61,003 nucleotides of DNA from Allorhizobium sonneratiae (GTDB lineage: Bacteria; Pseudomonadota; Alphaproteobacteria; Rhizobiales; Rhizobiaceae): contig NZ_JAMKOJ010000005.1 in NCBI RefSeq assembly GCF_023700755.1, positions 274,660 through 335,662 of the forward strand. Reading direction: 5' to 3'. This document shows positions 19,751-27,372 of this stretch, piece after piece. The position numbers and the translations under genes were made by a program. The stretch's first letter is position 1; each line of letters opens with the position of its first letter. The notes under the pieces were generated by a model. That model was given only the letters and a program-made list of their open reading frames with translations. It had not been told where the DNA came from and searched no databases.

Positions 19751-20521
19751 ATGCAAGAGCATTTCAACTTCATTCCCCACGCCGAAGGTGGGATCATTAT
19801 CTATCAGCGCCCAATGGACGGTTACATCAACGCTACAGCGATGTGCCAAGCTGCTGGACGTCCATGGAGCCGCTATTGGGAAACCACGCAAGCGAGAGAG
19901 TTTGCAGCAGCTTTATCTTCCGATATCGGTATACCGATATCGGAAGCAATTCAGTCGCTTAAAGGTGGTGACCCGCGTTTGCAAGGTACTTGGGTTCACC
20001 CTCAAGTAGCCATTAACTTGGCACAATGGCTATCGGCCCCCTTTGCTGTAAAGGTAAGCAAGTGGGTATTTGATTGGATGTCAGGCGCGGCTCCGGTAAA
20101 GCCGGAAATGCCGTATCATCTGCGCCGGTATGTCGCCAACCAACAAAACGTCCCAACGGGTCATTTTTCTATCTTGGCAGAACTAACGATGGCGCTAATA
20201 GCTCCAATGGAGGCAATGGGATACATATTACCGGAGACGATGGTGCCGGACATTTCCCATGGCAAAATGTTTTGCAAGTGGCTACGCGATGTTCATGGGG
20301 TAGATACAGATAGTTTGCCTACCTACTGGCACATTTACGAAGATGGGCGCAGAGTTAAGGCAAAAGCATACCCAGAAGCCCTCCTACCTTCCTGGCGCAA
20401 GCACTTTCGAGAAGAATGGCTACCCAACAGGGCGGTTGGTTATTTCACGGGGCGGGACAACTCAGCGCTGGAGTTCCTGCCCCGTCTTCTGCCCCCGCCA
20501 TCAGGTGGAAAGGCCGCCTAA
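19751..20521 (+). CDS. KilA-N domain DNA-binding protein (phage regulator)
   Basis: Residues 1-115 of this 256-residue protein form a KilA-N domain, with 'RPMDGYINATAMCQAAG', a degenerate 'DIGIPISEAIQ' and 'GTWVHPQVAINLAQWLS'. KilA-N proteins are phage and large-virus DNA-binding proteins, often antirepressors. The C-terminal 140 residues, including 'DISHGKMFCKWLRDVHGVDT', are not recognised. The ATG is preceded by GGAAAAAA and a small inverted repeat. It is the leftmost phage gene, monocistronic, on the strand opposite to the lysis and late genes. A regulatory role in induction is inferred. Confidence 0.8.
   Translation: MQEHFNFIPHAEGGIIIYQRPMDGYINATAMCQAAGRPWSRYWETTQAREFAAALSSDIGIPISEAIQSLKGGDPRLQGTWVHPQVAINLAQWLSAPFAVKVSKWVFDWMSGAAPVKPEMPYHLRRYVANQQNVPTGHFSILAELTMALIAPMEAMGYILPETMVPDISHGKMFCKWLRDVHGVDTDSLPTYWHIYEDGRRVKAKAYPEALLPSWRKHFREEWLPNRAVGYFTGRDNSALEFLPRLLPPPSGGKAA
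19917..19946. repeat. 30-base perfect palindrome inside the KilA-N gene
   Basis: The 30 bases read identically on both strands, built from two copies of CCGATATCGG around a central TATA. They encode residues around 'SSDIGIPISE'. They could form a cruciform, an operator or an RNA hairpin. Confidence 0.75.
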
Positions 20522-20751
20522 AGCCTCTCCCAACTCAAATTCCCCTTAGCGTCCGCGACGCTCCTAACATGCCCTTCGGCCTTCATCTGCCGGAGGGCTT
20601 TGCTAACGCCCTTGGTGAGTTCTGATATGTATTTCCGGTCCCTCGCGTATTCCCCACGCATGGCGACAATCTCACAGGCTATGTCACGGCTGGACAATGG
20701 TCCTACAGCGTGGCTTAGCGCATCCCATAATGGCCTTAGATAGCTCACCAC
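20518..20751 (-). CDS. Small winged-helix-like phage protein
   Basis: This 77-residue charged protein has the pattern 'PLSSRDIACEIVAMRGEYAR' followed by 'VSKALRQMKAEGHVRSV' and a short beta end ('GNLSWERL'), which reads as a winged helix-turn-helix. The start is GTG at 20751 without a clear ribosome site. It is convergent with, and overlaps by four bases, the KilA-N gene. Function is unknown; a DNA-binding role is inferred from the predicted fold only. Confidence 0.55.
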   Translation of the reverse strand: MVSYLRPLWDALSHAVGPLSSRDIACEIVAMRGEYARDRKYISELTKGVSKALRQMKAEGHVRSVADAKGNLSWERL

Positions 20752-20834
20752 GTCCGAAGATGTTTGAAAGTTTCCGGTTTTACCGGTTTCATGGTTTAAT
20801 CCGCGACTTAAACGCGAAACAAATGAGGCGGCAC

Positions 20835-21056
20835 ATGACTGATACTAATTCTGTGCGTATAGAAGTGATTTGCGATTGCGGAGAAAAGCATGAGGTAGGC
20901 ATCGCAGGGATCGACCTTGATACAGTACAATTTAGTTGCCCCAGATGTGGGGAAGTTAATGGTTTTACTGCTGATCAAGTCGCCGATATCGTTAGTCGAT
21001 ATGAACTCGCCGCTGAAAAGGCCAGAGAGGCATTCAGAAATGCCTTCAAGAGTTGA
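20835..21056 (+). CDS. Small zinc-ribbon protein
   Basis: This 73-residue protein carries CDC at residues 13-15 and CPRC about 20 residues later, a four-cysteine arrangement expected to bind one zinc, then a helical tail ('YELAAEKAREAFRNAF'). The ATG at 20835 follows GAGG. Composition is more AT-rich than the host genes. It lies on the plus strand between convergent small genes; role unknown. Confidence 0.55.
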   Translation: MTDTNSVRIEVICDCGEKHEVGIAGIDLDTVQFSCPRCGEVNGFTADQVADIVSRYELAAEKAREAFRNAFKS

Positions 21057-21104
21057 TCCAGCCATATAGAAAATCTTTAAATGACTTTTGGCGGCATTCG
21101 CGCT

Positions 21105-21452
21105 TCATTTCCTGATGAGCCACCGCAGCCATTCGAGCAAATGATCGCTGATGGTATAAACCCAAGCGATAAAGCTCAGAAGGCTACCGCCAATCACCAG
21201 CATAAAGCGGCCCGCCTGCCCTGCCCCTCTGGCGGCGACCCGCATTTTGTCGATCTCGTCCATCTGCGCCTGGTGGCCGGAAACAACCTGCTCCATGCGC
21301 CGCGTTCTATCATCGAGCATGGCAAGCATCCTGTCCTGCTCGCCCAGCTTTTCCCAAAGCCGCCGCCCTCGCTCCGATCCATCGCGCTGAATGTTTTCAA
21401 GACGCTCGTGCATCATCTGAAACTGTTGCGTGATAAAAGCCTGCTCGGTCAT
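21105..21452 (-). CDS. Coiled-coil membrane protein of the lysis module
   Basis: This 115-residue protein has a long heptad-like helix ('FQMMHERLENIQRDGSERG' onward) and a C-terminal membrane segment ('FMLVIGGSLLSFIAWVYTI') followed by a basic end. Similar small coiled-coil, tail-anchored proteins (DUF1515-like) are common beside lysis genes of rhizobiophages; the exact family is not certain. The ATG at 21452 has a strong GAGGGG site. It is the last gene of the lysis operon, 22 bases after the outer spanin gene. A role in lysis timing or membrane anchoring is inferred. Confidence 0.6.
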   Translation of the reverse strand: MTEQAFITQQFQMMHERLENIQRDGSERGRRLWEKLGEQDRMLAMLDDRTRRMEQVVSGHQAQMDEIDKMRVAARGAGQAGRFMLVIGGSLLSFIAWVYTISDHLLEWLRWLIRK

Positions 21453-21474
21453 TGAATGCCCCTCGATTTTGCAA

Positions 21475-21837
21475 TCAGCCGTCATGTGCCGGCGAAGCCG
21501 CCGGCGTTGCGAAGGTTTCCCGCGTCTGATCATAAAAACCAGCGCAGAAATTTTTGCGGCGGTCAGCGGCATCGGCTGCCGTTTCCCAGGCCGAGTCCCG
21601 GCTTCGCACCAGATCGCCCACTTTCGGCAAGGGCGGCCGGGCCATATCGAGGCGACAGATGACAGGCAATGGCGGCAGGTTTGTCGGCTGACGTGCCACG
21701 GCCACAACGGCAGCGGCCCGAGCAACCTCAGCGCGCGCGGCGGCGTCGTGCTGACATCCGCTCAATATCGGTGGCAGTATAGCGAGCGCCATCGGCGCCA
21801 TCATCCGCAGCCTGATCGGCAGCAAGGGCTTGTGCAT
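21475..21837 (-). CDS. Outer-membrane lipoprotein spanin (Rz1-like)
   Basis: This 120-residue protein starts with a lipoprotein signal ending in the lipobox 'PPILSGC' and continues with a Pro-rich segment ('ARQPTNLPPLPVICRLD'), both typical of o-spanins. Its first 110 bases overlap the 3' end of the inner spanin gene in another frame, the classic overlapping Rz/Rz1 layout. The ATG at 21837 follows AGGA. With the inner spanin it would bridge the periplasm and fuse the two membranes at the last step of lysis. Confidence 0.72.
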   Translation of the reverse strand: MHKPLLPIRLRMMAPMALAILPPILSGCQHDAAARAEVARAAAVVAVARQPTNLPPLPVICRLDMARPPLPKVGDLVRSRDSAWETAADAADRRKNFCAGFYDQTRETFATPAASPAHDG

Positions 21838-22147
21838 CTTTCTGATCCTGTTGCATGAGGCTTTCAACATTGCGTTCGGCCATTTTCCGCAGGCTTTCCG
21901 CCCGGGCGAGATCGGCCATCAGCTTTTCCGTCTGCGCTTTGGCTGCGGCGAGATCAGCCGTCGAGACCATATCGGCAATAGCTGCCTTGCGCTGGCTTTC
22001 CACGCGCCCGTCAATGACATGGCCGATCAGCGGCAGGCTGATCCCTTCGTAAAACAGCACAAGCACGAGCGCAGAGATCGCCATACCGGCCAGCAGGGCG
22101 AGCGGGATCTTGATCAGATCGGAGAGGCCGGAGAATAACGACATCAT
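21728..22147 (-). CDS. Inner-membrane spanin (Rz-like)
   Basis: This 139-residue protein has one N-terminal transmembrane helix ('IPLALLAGMAISALVLVLFY') and then a periplasmic Ala/Glu/Lys-rich coiled coil (residues about 50-115), the design of i-spanins. Its start overlaps the endolysin stop in the string ATGATG, so translation is coupled. The outer spanin gene overlaps its 3' end. The assignment rests on topology and position rather than on a sequence-family match. Confidence 0.72.
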   Translation of the reverse strand: MMSLFSGLSDLIKIPLALLAGMAISALVLVLFYEGISLPLIGHVIDGRVESQRKAAIADMVSTADLAAAKAQTEKLMADLARAESLRKMAERNVESLMQQDQKDAQALAADQAADDGADGARYTATDIERMSARRRRAR

Positions 22148-22818
22148 TTTGCCGCTCCCTCATCAAGACCCGAAACACAAAGCTCTCCCTCACCGATCCG
22201 CGTGGCATCACCCATGCCGCGGCGTTTGCCGAGGCCAACGATGAAACGACCGCCAGAGCGGTTATAAGCCGTGGCTGCTTCGCAGCTTTTGAAAAACAGC
22301 TTGTCGTCACCCTTGGCCAGCGCCGCCTCGCCCAATCGCGCCGCGGTGGATTTTACCGCGGCATCTGCGCCGATATTCCAGGCCAGAGAGTCCATCATGG
22401 CGCGCCACGACAGTGGCATGTGCTCCCAGCCTTTGATTTTCTGGGCGAGGACCGGTCGATAATCCCGCACCATCTTGACTGCCACGCGGCGGTCGCAGCC
22501 TTGGGGCGTCTCAACCATGCCCGGCGTCACGTTTTCAGTATCGCCGTCGCAGACCGTCCAGCGCGGTCTCGTCGGCAGCCGGTCAAGATAGGCCTTGAGG
22601 CTGCGGCCTTCCCAGGGCTTGACCAGTTTGTTGATGGCAAGAGCCACATCGTCCGGCACGGGAGGTTGGCCGGGAAAAACCTCCACCATGACAGGCAGGT
22701 TTTTCGTGTCGGTGTCGCCGGTTTGACTGATATAGACCCCGGCAGATCCGGAGGCGACGACAAAGGCCGCCAGAACAGCCTTGGCGCGCTTGCTGGGCTT
22801 GAGTTTAATCGTCGGCAT
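22144..22818 (-). CDS. SAR endolysin, GH24 lysozyme
   Basis: This 224-residue phage lysozyme cleaves peptidoglycan glycan strands. The GH24 triad is readable as Glu70 ('KPWEG'), Asp79 ('AYLD') and Thr88 ('RWTVCDGDT'). Residues 14-31 are a weakly hydrophobic Ala/Gly/Ser/Val segment without a signal-peptidase site, which fits a signal-arrest-release (SAR) endolysin that is exported by Sec and held inactive in the membrane. The gene overlaps the upstream holin-like gene by 14 bases and the inner spanin start at its end. Confidence 0.85.
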   Translation of the reverse strand: MPTIKLKPSKRAKAVLAAFVVASGSAGVYISQTGDTDTKNLPVMVEVFPGQPPVPDDVALAINKLVKPWEGRSLKAYLDRLPTRPRWTVCDGDTENVTPGMVETPQGCDRRVAVKMVRDYRPVLAQKIKGWEHMPLSWRAMMDSLAWNIGADAAVKSTAARLGEAALAKGDDKLFFKSCEAATAYNRSGGRFIVGLGKRRGMGDATRIGEGELCVSGLDEGAAK

Positions 22819-23050
22819 CTTCGATTCCCATGTCTTGTTTGATGAGGCGAACGACGGGGATCAGCGCGAAAATGCCCGCGCTGATCTTGAGGCAGGTCCA
22901 CGGGTCCAGCACCTGCTGCAACTGCGGCACCAGAAATGGCGCTGCCGACAGCAGAGACGACACGGCAGACACGATCACGACAGCGCTTCGCCGTGCCACG
23001 CGCTGCCAATGCGGCACGAGCTGCGGCCTGCGCAAAGGCAGGGGCTTCAT
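22805..23050 (-). CDS. Holin-like small membrane protein
   Basis: This 81-residue protein has two hydrophobic segments ('AVVIVSAVSSLLSAAPFLV' and 'CLKISAGIFALIPVVRLI'), a basic N-terminus and an acidic C-terminus. It is the first gene of the lysis cassette, directly before the endolysin. With a SAR endolysin downstream it could be a pinholin that depolarises the membrane. The ATG at 23050 follows AAAAGGA. Family membership is not proven; position and topology support the call. Confidence 0.65.
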   Translation of the reverse strand: MKPLPLRRPQLVPHWQRVARRSAVVIVSAVSSLLSAAPFLVPQLQQVLDPWTCLKISAGIFALIPVVRLIKQDMGIEDADD

Positions 23051-23235
23051 GTGTTTTCCTTTTGGTGGGGATCGGGAAAAGTCCGTCGTTTTACTAATTC
23101 GCTTGCACCTAAACGACGGGTAACCAAGTCGCGGTGTCATCAGAAGAATATCGTCTGCTGGCTTTTCATCTTCGAATGAGGGCCGCTAGAAGGCCTTCTA
23201 ATTTATGGGGCGCGTAAGAGCGCATCTATCGCCCG

Positions 23236-23265
23236 TTGACGCTACCTATGGCCGTGCTGTAGATC
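23236..23265 (+). promoter_or_regulatory. Candidate promoter for the FkbH-like gene
   Basis: TTGACG (23236-23241) and TAGATC (23260-23265) are 18 bases apart, 27 bases before the ATG at 23292. The match is moderate. Such a promoter would allow expression independent of the late operon. Confidence 0.3.
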
Positions 23266-23291
23266 GATTTATAAATGTCGTGGGGCCAGTT

Positions 23292-24998
23292 ATGGAAAAT
23301 ATAAGACTGATAATTTGGGATCTTGATGAGACTTTTTGGGAAGGGACGCTGACTGAAGGCGGCATCCGTTACAATCAGAAAAGCCACGATATAGTGATTG
23401 AACTCTCAAAACGAGGCATCATAAACTCCATCTGCTCCAAAAATGATCTTGAACAAATAAAGCCGATCTTGTCTGAACGTGGGTTATGGGAATATTTCGT
23501 GTTGCCAAGCATAAATTGGGAACCGAAAGGGCAACGTATCGCCAAGCAAATTGAACTGTTCCAACTCAGACCAGAGACTGTTCTTTTTATTGATGACAAC
23601 CCAAGCAATCTTGGTGAGGCATTGACATTCGTTCCGGGCATTCAAGTTGCCGACGAAAAAATCATCAACTCTCTTTTGGATGATCCAAGGCTAATCGGAA
23701 AAAACGACAGCAGCTTATCACGGCTACAGCAATACAAAGTCCTTGAACAAAAACATATCGCAAGCGAGATCCATGCCAACAACCCTCGATCATTCTTGCT
23801 GGACAGTCAGATTGTTGTAGAAATCGATCACGATTTGATCGGCAATGAAGACAGGATCATTGAACTCATCAATCGTACAAACCAACTGAATTTCACCAAA
23901 AAAAGACTGCCCGAAAACATTGAAGAAGCACGCCTTGAACTTCGCCGGCAAGTGTCTCCATTCAGCGTGCAGGGTGGAGTTGTAAAAGTTAAAGACCGAT
24001 ACGGAGACTATGGAGCAGTTGGTTTCTATCTGATGAAGACAGATGGATACGGATCAAATCTGCTGCATTACTGTTTTTCCTGCAGAACACTGAATATGGG
24101 TGTTGAAGCTTATATTTATCAACTTCTTGGCAAACCAAAGCTAAACGTTGTCGGCAAGGTGCTGACCGATCTCGATCAGCATAGGCCGGTAGATTGGATC
24201 AATTTGGATCCGACAGGAAAAACGGAAGACGTTATAACAACCGCCCCGGTCGTTGCACGCGGTGGATGTGATTTGAGTGCAATCACCCATTACTTCACTC
24301 TCTCGTCACCGAGCATAGCATCTGAACTGGTGACCGTCAGAGCTGGCATCGATATCCGCTTCGATCATTCTCTCATGCTTCATTATTGCATGCATCCACC
24401 CAAAGATGAGGTCCTTGATGAACTGGTAAAGCTCGGATACCAGGAGGAGGATTTCAGAACAAAGCTTGATACCGGCGGCCCAAGCATTCGCCTTCTTGGC
24501 CTTTGGGGAGATGCAAATTTCCAAGTCTATCGTCACAAAAGGCTTGGGTTTGAAACAGTGTTGTCATTGGTTGGAATTTCCTGGGGCGCCAATCTTATTG
24601 CGGCGAATCCCCAACATGTTCTTTCCCTGCTCTCTTCGGATGAAGCGCGTACCGCATATGAGCATTTGCGAGAAAATTACGACTGCGTTGGAATGATCCC
24701 TTTTGCAAAAACCAGAGATACAATTTTGGAATTTGCAGAACTCGTTCCTGAGGAAGAGCAGATTATAATTCTCATGGCGAACGAAAACACGTTTGGCTTC
24801 GAAATTTACGCTGACGATGCAAAAAGAAATTCTGAATTAAATTCCGCAATAAGATCAGCAAGTGAAAATAGCAAAAAAATAAAAATAATAAACACAATGA
24901 AATATATTTATGGATCTGGAGACATTAGAGATCTAAATCATTTTGATAGGAATGTTTATCACAACATATATAAAAATATAAATGGCAACTTAATTTGA
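23292..24998 (+). CDS. FkbH-like HAD-IIIC family protein, probable prophage cargo
   Basis: This 568-residue protein has an N-terminal HAD-superfamily IIIC domain (residues 1-135; nucleophile motif 'DLDETFWEGTL', later 'LFIDDNPSNLGEA'). A GNAT-like FkbH middle domain (about 180-310) follows, with 'NRTNQLNFTKKRLPE', 'YGDYGAVGF' and 'FSCRTLNMGVEAYIYQL'. FkbH proteins move glyceryl groups onto carriers in polyketide or surface-glycan pathways. The C-terminal 230 residues are unassigned; 'GDAN' and a final 'DLNHFDR' faintly recall SGNH hydrolases, but the nucleophile Ser is absent. The ATG follows GTGGGG. The gene opposes the flanking lysis and fibre genes and its 3' end is AT-rich, suggesting acquired lysogenic-conversion cargo. 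Confidence 0.78.
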   Translation: MENIRLIIWDLDETFWEGTLTEGGIRYNQKSHDIVIELSKRGIINSICSKNDLEQIKPILSERGLWEYFVLPSINWEPKGQRIAKQIELFQLRPETVLFIDDNPSNLGEALTFVPGIQVADEKIINSLLDDPRLIGKNDSSLSRLQQYKVLEQKHIASEIHANNPRSFLLDSQIVVEIDHDLIGNEDRIIELINRTNQLNFTKKRLPENIEEARLELRRQVSPFSVQGGVVKVKDRYGDYGAVGFYLMKTDGYGSNLLHYCFSCRTLNMGVEAYIYQLLGKPKLNVVGKVLTDLDQHRPVDWINLDPTGKTEDVITTAPVVARGGCDLSAITHYFTLSSPSIASELVTVRAGIDIRFDHSLMLHYCMHPPKDEVLDELVKLGYQEEDFRTKLDTGGPSIRLLGLWGDANFQVYRHKRLGFETVLSLVGISWGANLIAANPQHVLSLLSSDEARTAYEHLRENYDCVGMIPFAKTRDTILEFAELVPEEEQIIILMANENTFGFEIYADDAKRNSELNSAIRSASENSKKIKIINTMKYIYGSGDIRDLNHFDRNVYHNIYKNINGNLI

Positions 24999-25012
24999 AC
25001 TAAATTGCCATT
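24981..25012. terminator. Bidirectional terminator between fkbH-like and fibre genes
   Basis: AATGGCAA (24981-24988) and TTGCCATT (25005-25012) form a stem between the convergent stops at 24998 and 25031. T-rich sequence follows on the plus strand and A/T-rich sequence on the minus strand, so it can serve both genes. Confidence 0.6.
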
Positions 25013-25030
25013 TATTTGAAATTTATTTAC

Positions 25031-27310
25031 TCATGAAGATGAGGCCGCCTTCAAAGCGGCCACTTCAGCTGCAAGCTGCTGTATGGCTTTAATCATAGGG
25101 GCAATAAGCTCATCATAACCGATAGACTGGATATCAAGACCTCCCTTAAGAGTATGGTCTTGATATCCGCCAAAGTCGACGCCGAGACCTGTACAGGCAG
25201 CCAAGACCTCTTGGGCGATAAGGCCATGGTGATATCGTGTGCGGACCTTCGAACCATCTTTGACCGGCGACGAAAGCCACGCAGCACGAGACGCCTGCAC
25301 AGTTTTCAGATCGGCAAGATATGTTGCCATCGCCGTCTCGTAAGCAGCCATGGCATCTGTGCTTTCCGGCTCAATAGGCATTTCAGGTGGTGTCGGCAAT
25401 GGATAAAGCTCATCCAGATAATCGATACGCAAGTCCCATTTGTAATCGACAGGGCGTAGCGCATTGATAAAGGCAAGACCGAGTTCGGTATCGCGGATTT
25501 CCGCCTTATCACGTTCATCAGAGCGGTTTTGCACGGTGCCATAAACATATGTCGTGGTGCTGCTATTGCCCAACTGAACCTGATTCGAACCAGTCACACC
25601 TGCCTGATATCCAAGCGCAGAGGAATTAGTGTAATCACCGTCTCCACCAGCCTGAGACCCAACCAATGTGTTCTGTGAACCGGTTATAATTGATGGCCCA
25701 GATGCATAGCCAAAAAAGCAGTTGTTATTACCGTTGGTCGCATTAAGACCAGACTGGAACCCCACAGCAGACGATCCGGACTGTGTTGTCGCGCTCTGCA
25801 TGGAGGCCGACCCAACGGCCGCATTCTGGATGCCCGTTGTCAAATAACGGAGAGAAAAGGCACCAAATGCCGAGTTATTTCCTGCAGTAGCAGTATTGAG
25901 AGCATATGCACCAAAAGCGGAATTTGACGAAGCGCTTACCAGCGCATACAGCGTCCCGTATCCGAATGCCGAATTATTGTTCCCGGATACACTCGCCTGC
26001 ATAGACTGATAGCCATAAGCAGCATTGTTGATGCCTGTCGTGTTGGCCTTCATAGACCAATACCCAAATGCGCAATTGAAATTCGCAGTGTTCACCTGCA
26101 ATGCATCGTAACCAAACGCGCAATTGTAGCTAGCGGAGTTGCCATCCGCTGTTGCGGTGTTGCTGGCTGTTCCCGCCAAAGCACCTAGCCCCACCGCCGT
26201 ATTGTCTTGGCCGGTTGTAATATTCATGCAGGCATTCATGCCGACGCCAGTGTTGCCACCGCCAGTCGTCAGTTCTTGCCCGGACCAAGAACCAAGCATG
26301 GTGTTGTACGAGCCAGTGGCATTGGCCGGGGTAAAATCGTCTTTCCCCATCGCGCCATGACCAAGGGCAACATTACCGCTGCCAGATGACACAGCACGAC
26401 CGGCATTAGAGCCGATCCCCGTATTGTAACTCGCAGTTTCGACATCCGATAGCGCATTGCATCCAACAGCAGTATTACCATCTCCGGTAACGGTGAGAGA
26501 ACTCAGCGTCTTATAGCCGAAGGCAGTATTTTCCGGTGCGTTGGTCTCATTCTGCAATGCATACCAGCCAAAGGCGGTATTAAATTTATTGTTCGCATTC
26601 AGATCGGCATTCGTAGCATCAAAATTGCCGGCTTTTGATGAAAGATTGCTATATGTCGAACTTGAGGATAATGCGGATACAGCTTGAGCATCAGCCGCAC
26701 TGGTGGCTGCAGAGGATGCTGATGCTTCTGCCTGGGCAACAAGCGCGCTCACATCCTGATCGTTGAGCGTTCGCGCTTCGGTGCTTGCGCTGTTGACGCG
26801 AAACCAGATGTCCATGCCAGCCGTCAAAGCGCTGGCATTGTTGCCACGATTGGTTTTCAGCGTAAGCGCCGAGCCGCCATTGATCGAGATTGTGATAGGC
26901 GCCGATGTCGTGTCACGAAAAAGCGTAAAAGCAACGATCATCCAATCGGACACCGGAACTGGTGTCGTGATCTGAATGGCATTGGCCGTGCCAGCGCCCG
27001 CGTCTTCACCCGGAACGAATGAATAAGGCAACGGGCCAACTTTGGTCCAGGTATCGGCTGCTGGGTCAAGCACATAAACGCCGGTATTGGACCCGTCGAA
27101 CAGCCACGCTGAGCGCGGTTCAGAAAAGGAAGATGCCGCCGCGTTCATCGTCGCAAGCGATGTGTAAATCAGGCCGCCATTGGTCGTGAAAGCATTCATG
27201 ACCGTTTCATAGGACGTCAGGAGCGTCCGGATTTCCGATTTTTGCGGCTGTGTCGGGTCAAGAACGGGGCCGTCTGCATAAACGGTGGCAGCATTCGGGG
27301 AAAAGGTCAT
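25031..27310 (-). CDS. Tail fibre/spike with repeat shaft and S74 self-cleaving chaperone
   Basis: This 759-residue fibre protein begins with a virion-attachment region (about 1-230). The shaft (about 235-600) has roughly a dozen glycine/asparagine-rich repeats of the form NTAFGYxAL or NxAxGxxAM, like trimeric adhesin heads. The end is a peptidase S74 (endosialidase-type) intramolecular chaperone: 'RSDERDKAEI' with the likely cleavage Ser, 'LRPVDYKWD', 'HHGLIAQEV' and a terminal coiled coil. The domain trimerises the fibre and then cuts itself off. The ATG at 27310 follows GTGGAG. It is the last gene of the late operon and a likely receptor-binding determinant. Confidence 0.88.
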   Translation of the reverse strand: MTFSPNAATVYADGPVLDPTQPQKSEIRTLLTSYETVMNAFTTNGGLIYTSLATMNAAASSFSEPRSAWLFDGSNTGVYVLDPAADTWTKVGPLPYSFVPGEDAGAGTANAIQITTPVPVSDWMIVAFTLFRDTTSAPITISINGGSALTLKTNRGNNASALTAGMDIWFRVNSASTEARTLNDQDVSALVAQAEASASSAATSAADAQAVSALSSSSTYSNLSSKAGNFDATNADLNANNKFNTAFGWYALQNETNAPENTAFGYKTLSSLTVTGDGNTAVGCNALSDVETASYNTGIGSNAGRAVSSGSGNVALGHGAMGKDDFTPANATGSYNTMLGSWSGQELTTGGGNTGVGMNACMNITTGQDNTAVGLGALAGTASNTATADGNSASYNCAFGYDALQVNTANFNCAFGYWSMKANTTGINNAAYGYQSMQASVSGNNNSAFGYGTLYALVSASSNSAFGAYALNTATAGNNSAFGAFSLRYLTTGIQNAAVGSASMQSATTQSGSSAVGFQSGLNATNGNNNCFFGYASGPSIITGSQNTLVGSQAGGDGDYTNSSALGYQAGVTGSNQVQLGNSSTTTYVYGTVQNRSDERDKAEIRDTELGLAFINALRPVDYKWDLRIDYLDELYPLPTPPEMPIEPESTDAMAAYETAMATYLADLKTVQASRAAWLSSPVKDGSKVRTRYHHGLIAQEVLAACTGLGVDFGGYQDHTLKGGLDIQSIGYDELIAPMIKAIQQLAAEVAALKAASSS

Positions 27311-27326
27311 ATGATGTCTCCACGAC

Positions 27327-27349
27327 AAAAACCCCGCTGAAAGCAGGGC
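27327..27349 (-). terminator. Intrinsic terminator between tail-tip and fibre genes
   Basis: On the minus strand GCCCTGC-tttca-GCGGGG is followed by TTTTT, a typical rho-independent terminator. It lies between the tail-tip gene stop (27373) and the fibre start (27310), so fibre expression may need readthrough or antitermination. Confidence 0.6.
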
Positions 27350-27372
27350 AAAATGTTGCGATGTGCGGGGTG

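Noticed and set aside
23375..23641. 88-codon minus-strand frame within the FkbH-like gene
   Set aside because: It is antisense to the conserved HAD domain and has no ribosome site.
25600..26650. Tandem repeats as a CRISPR-like array
   Set aside because: The periodicity comes from protein repeats of the fibre shaft (NTAFGY-type), with variable length and no constant DNA repeat.
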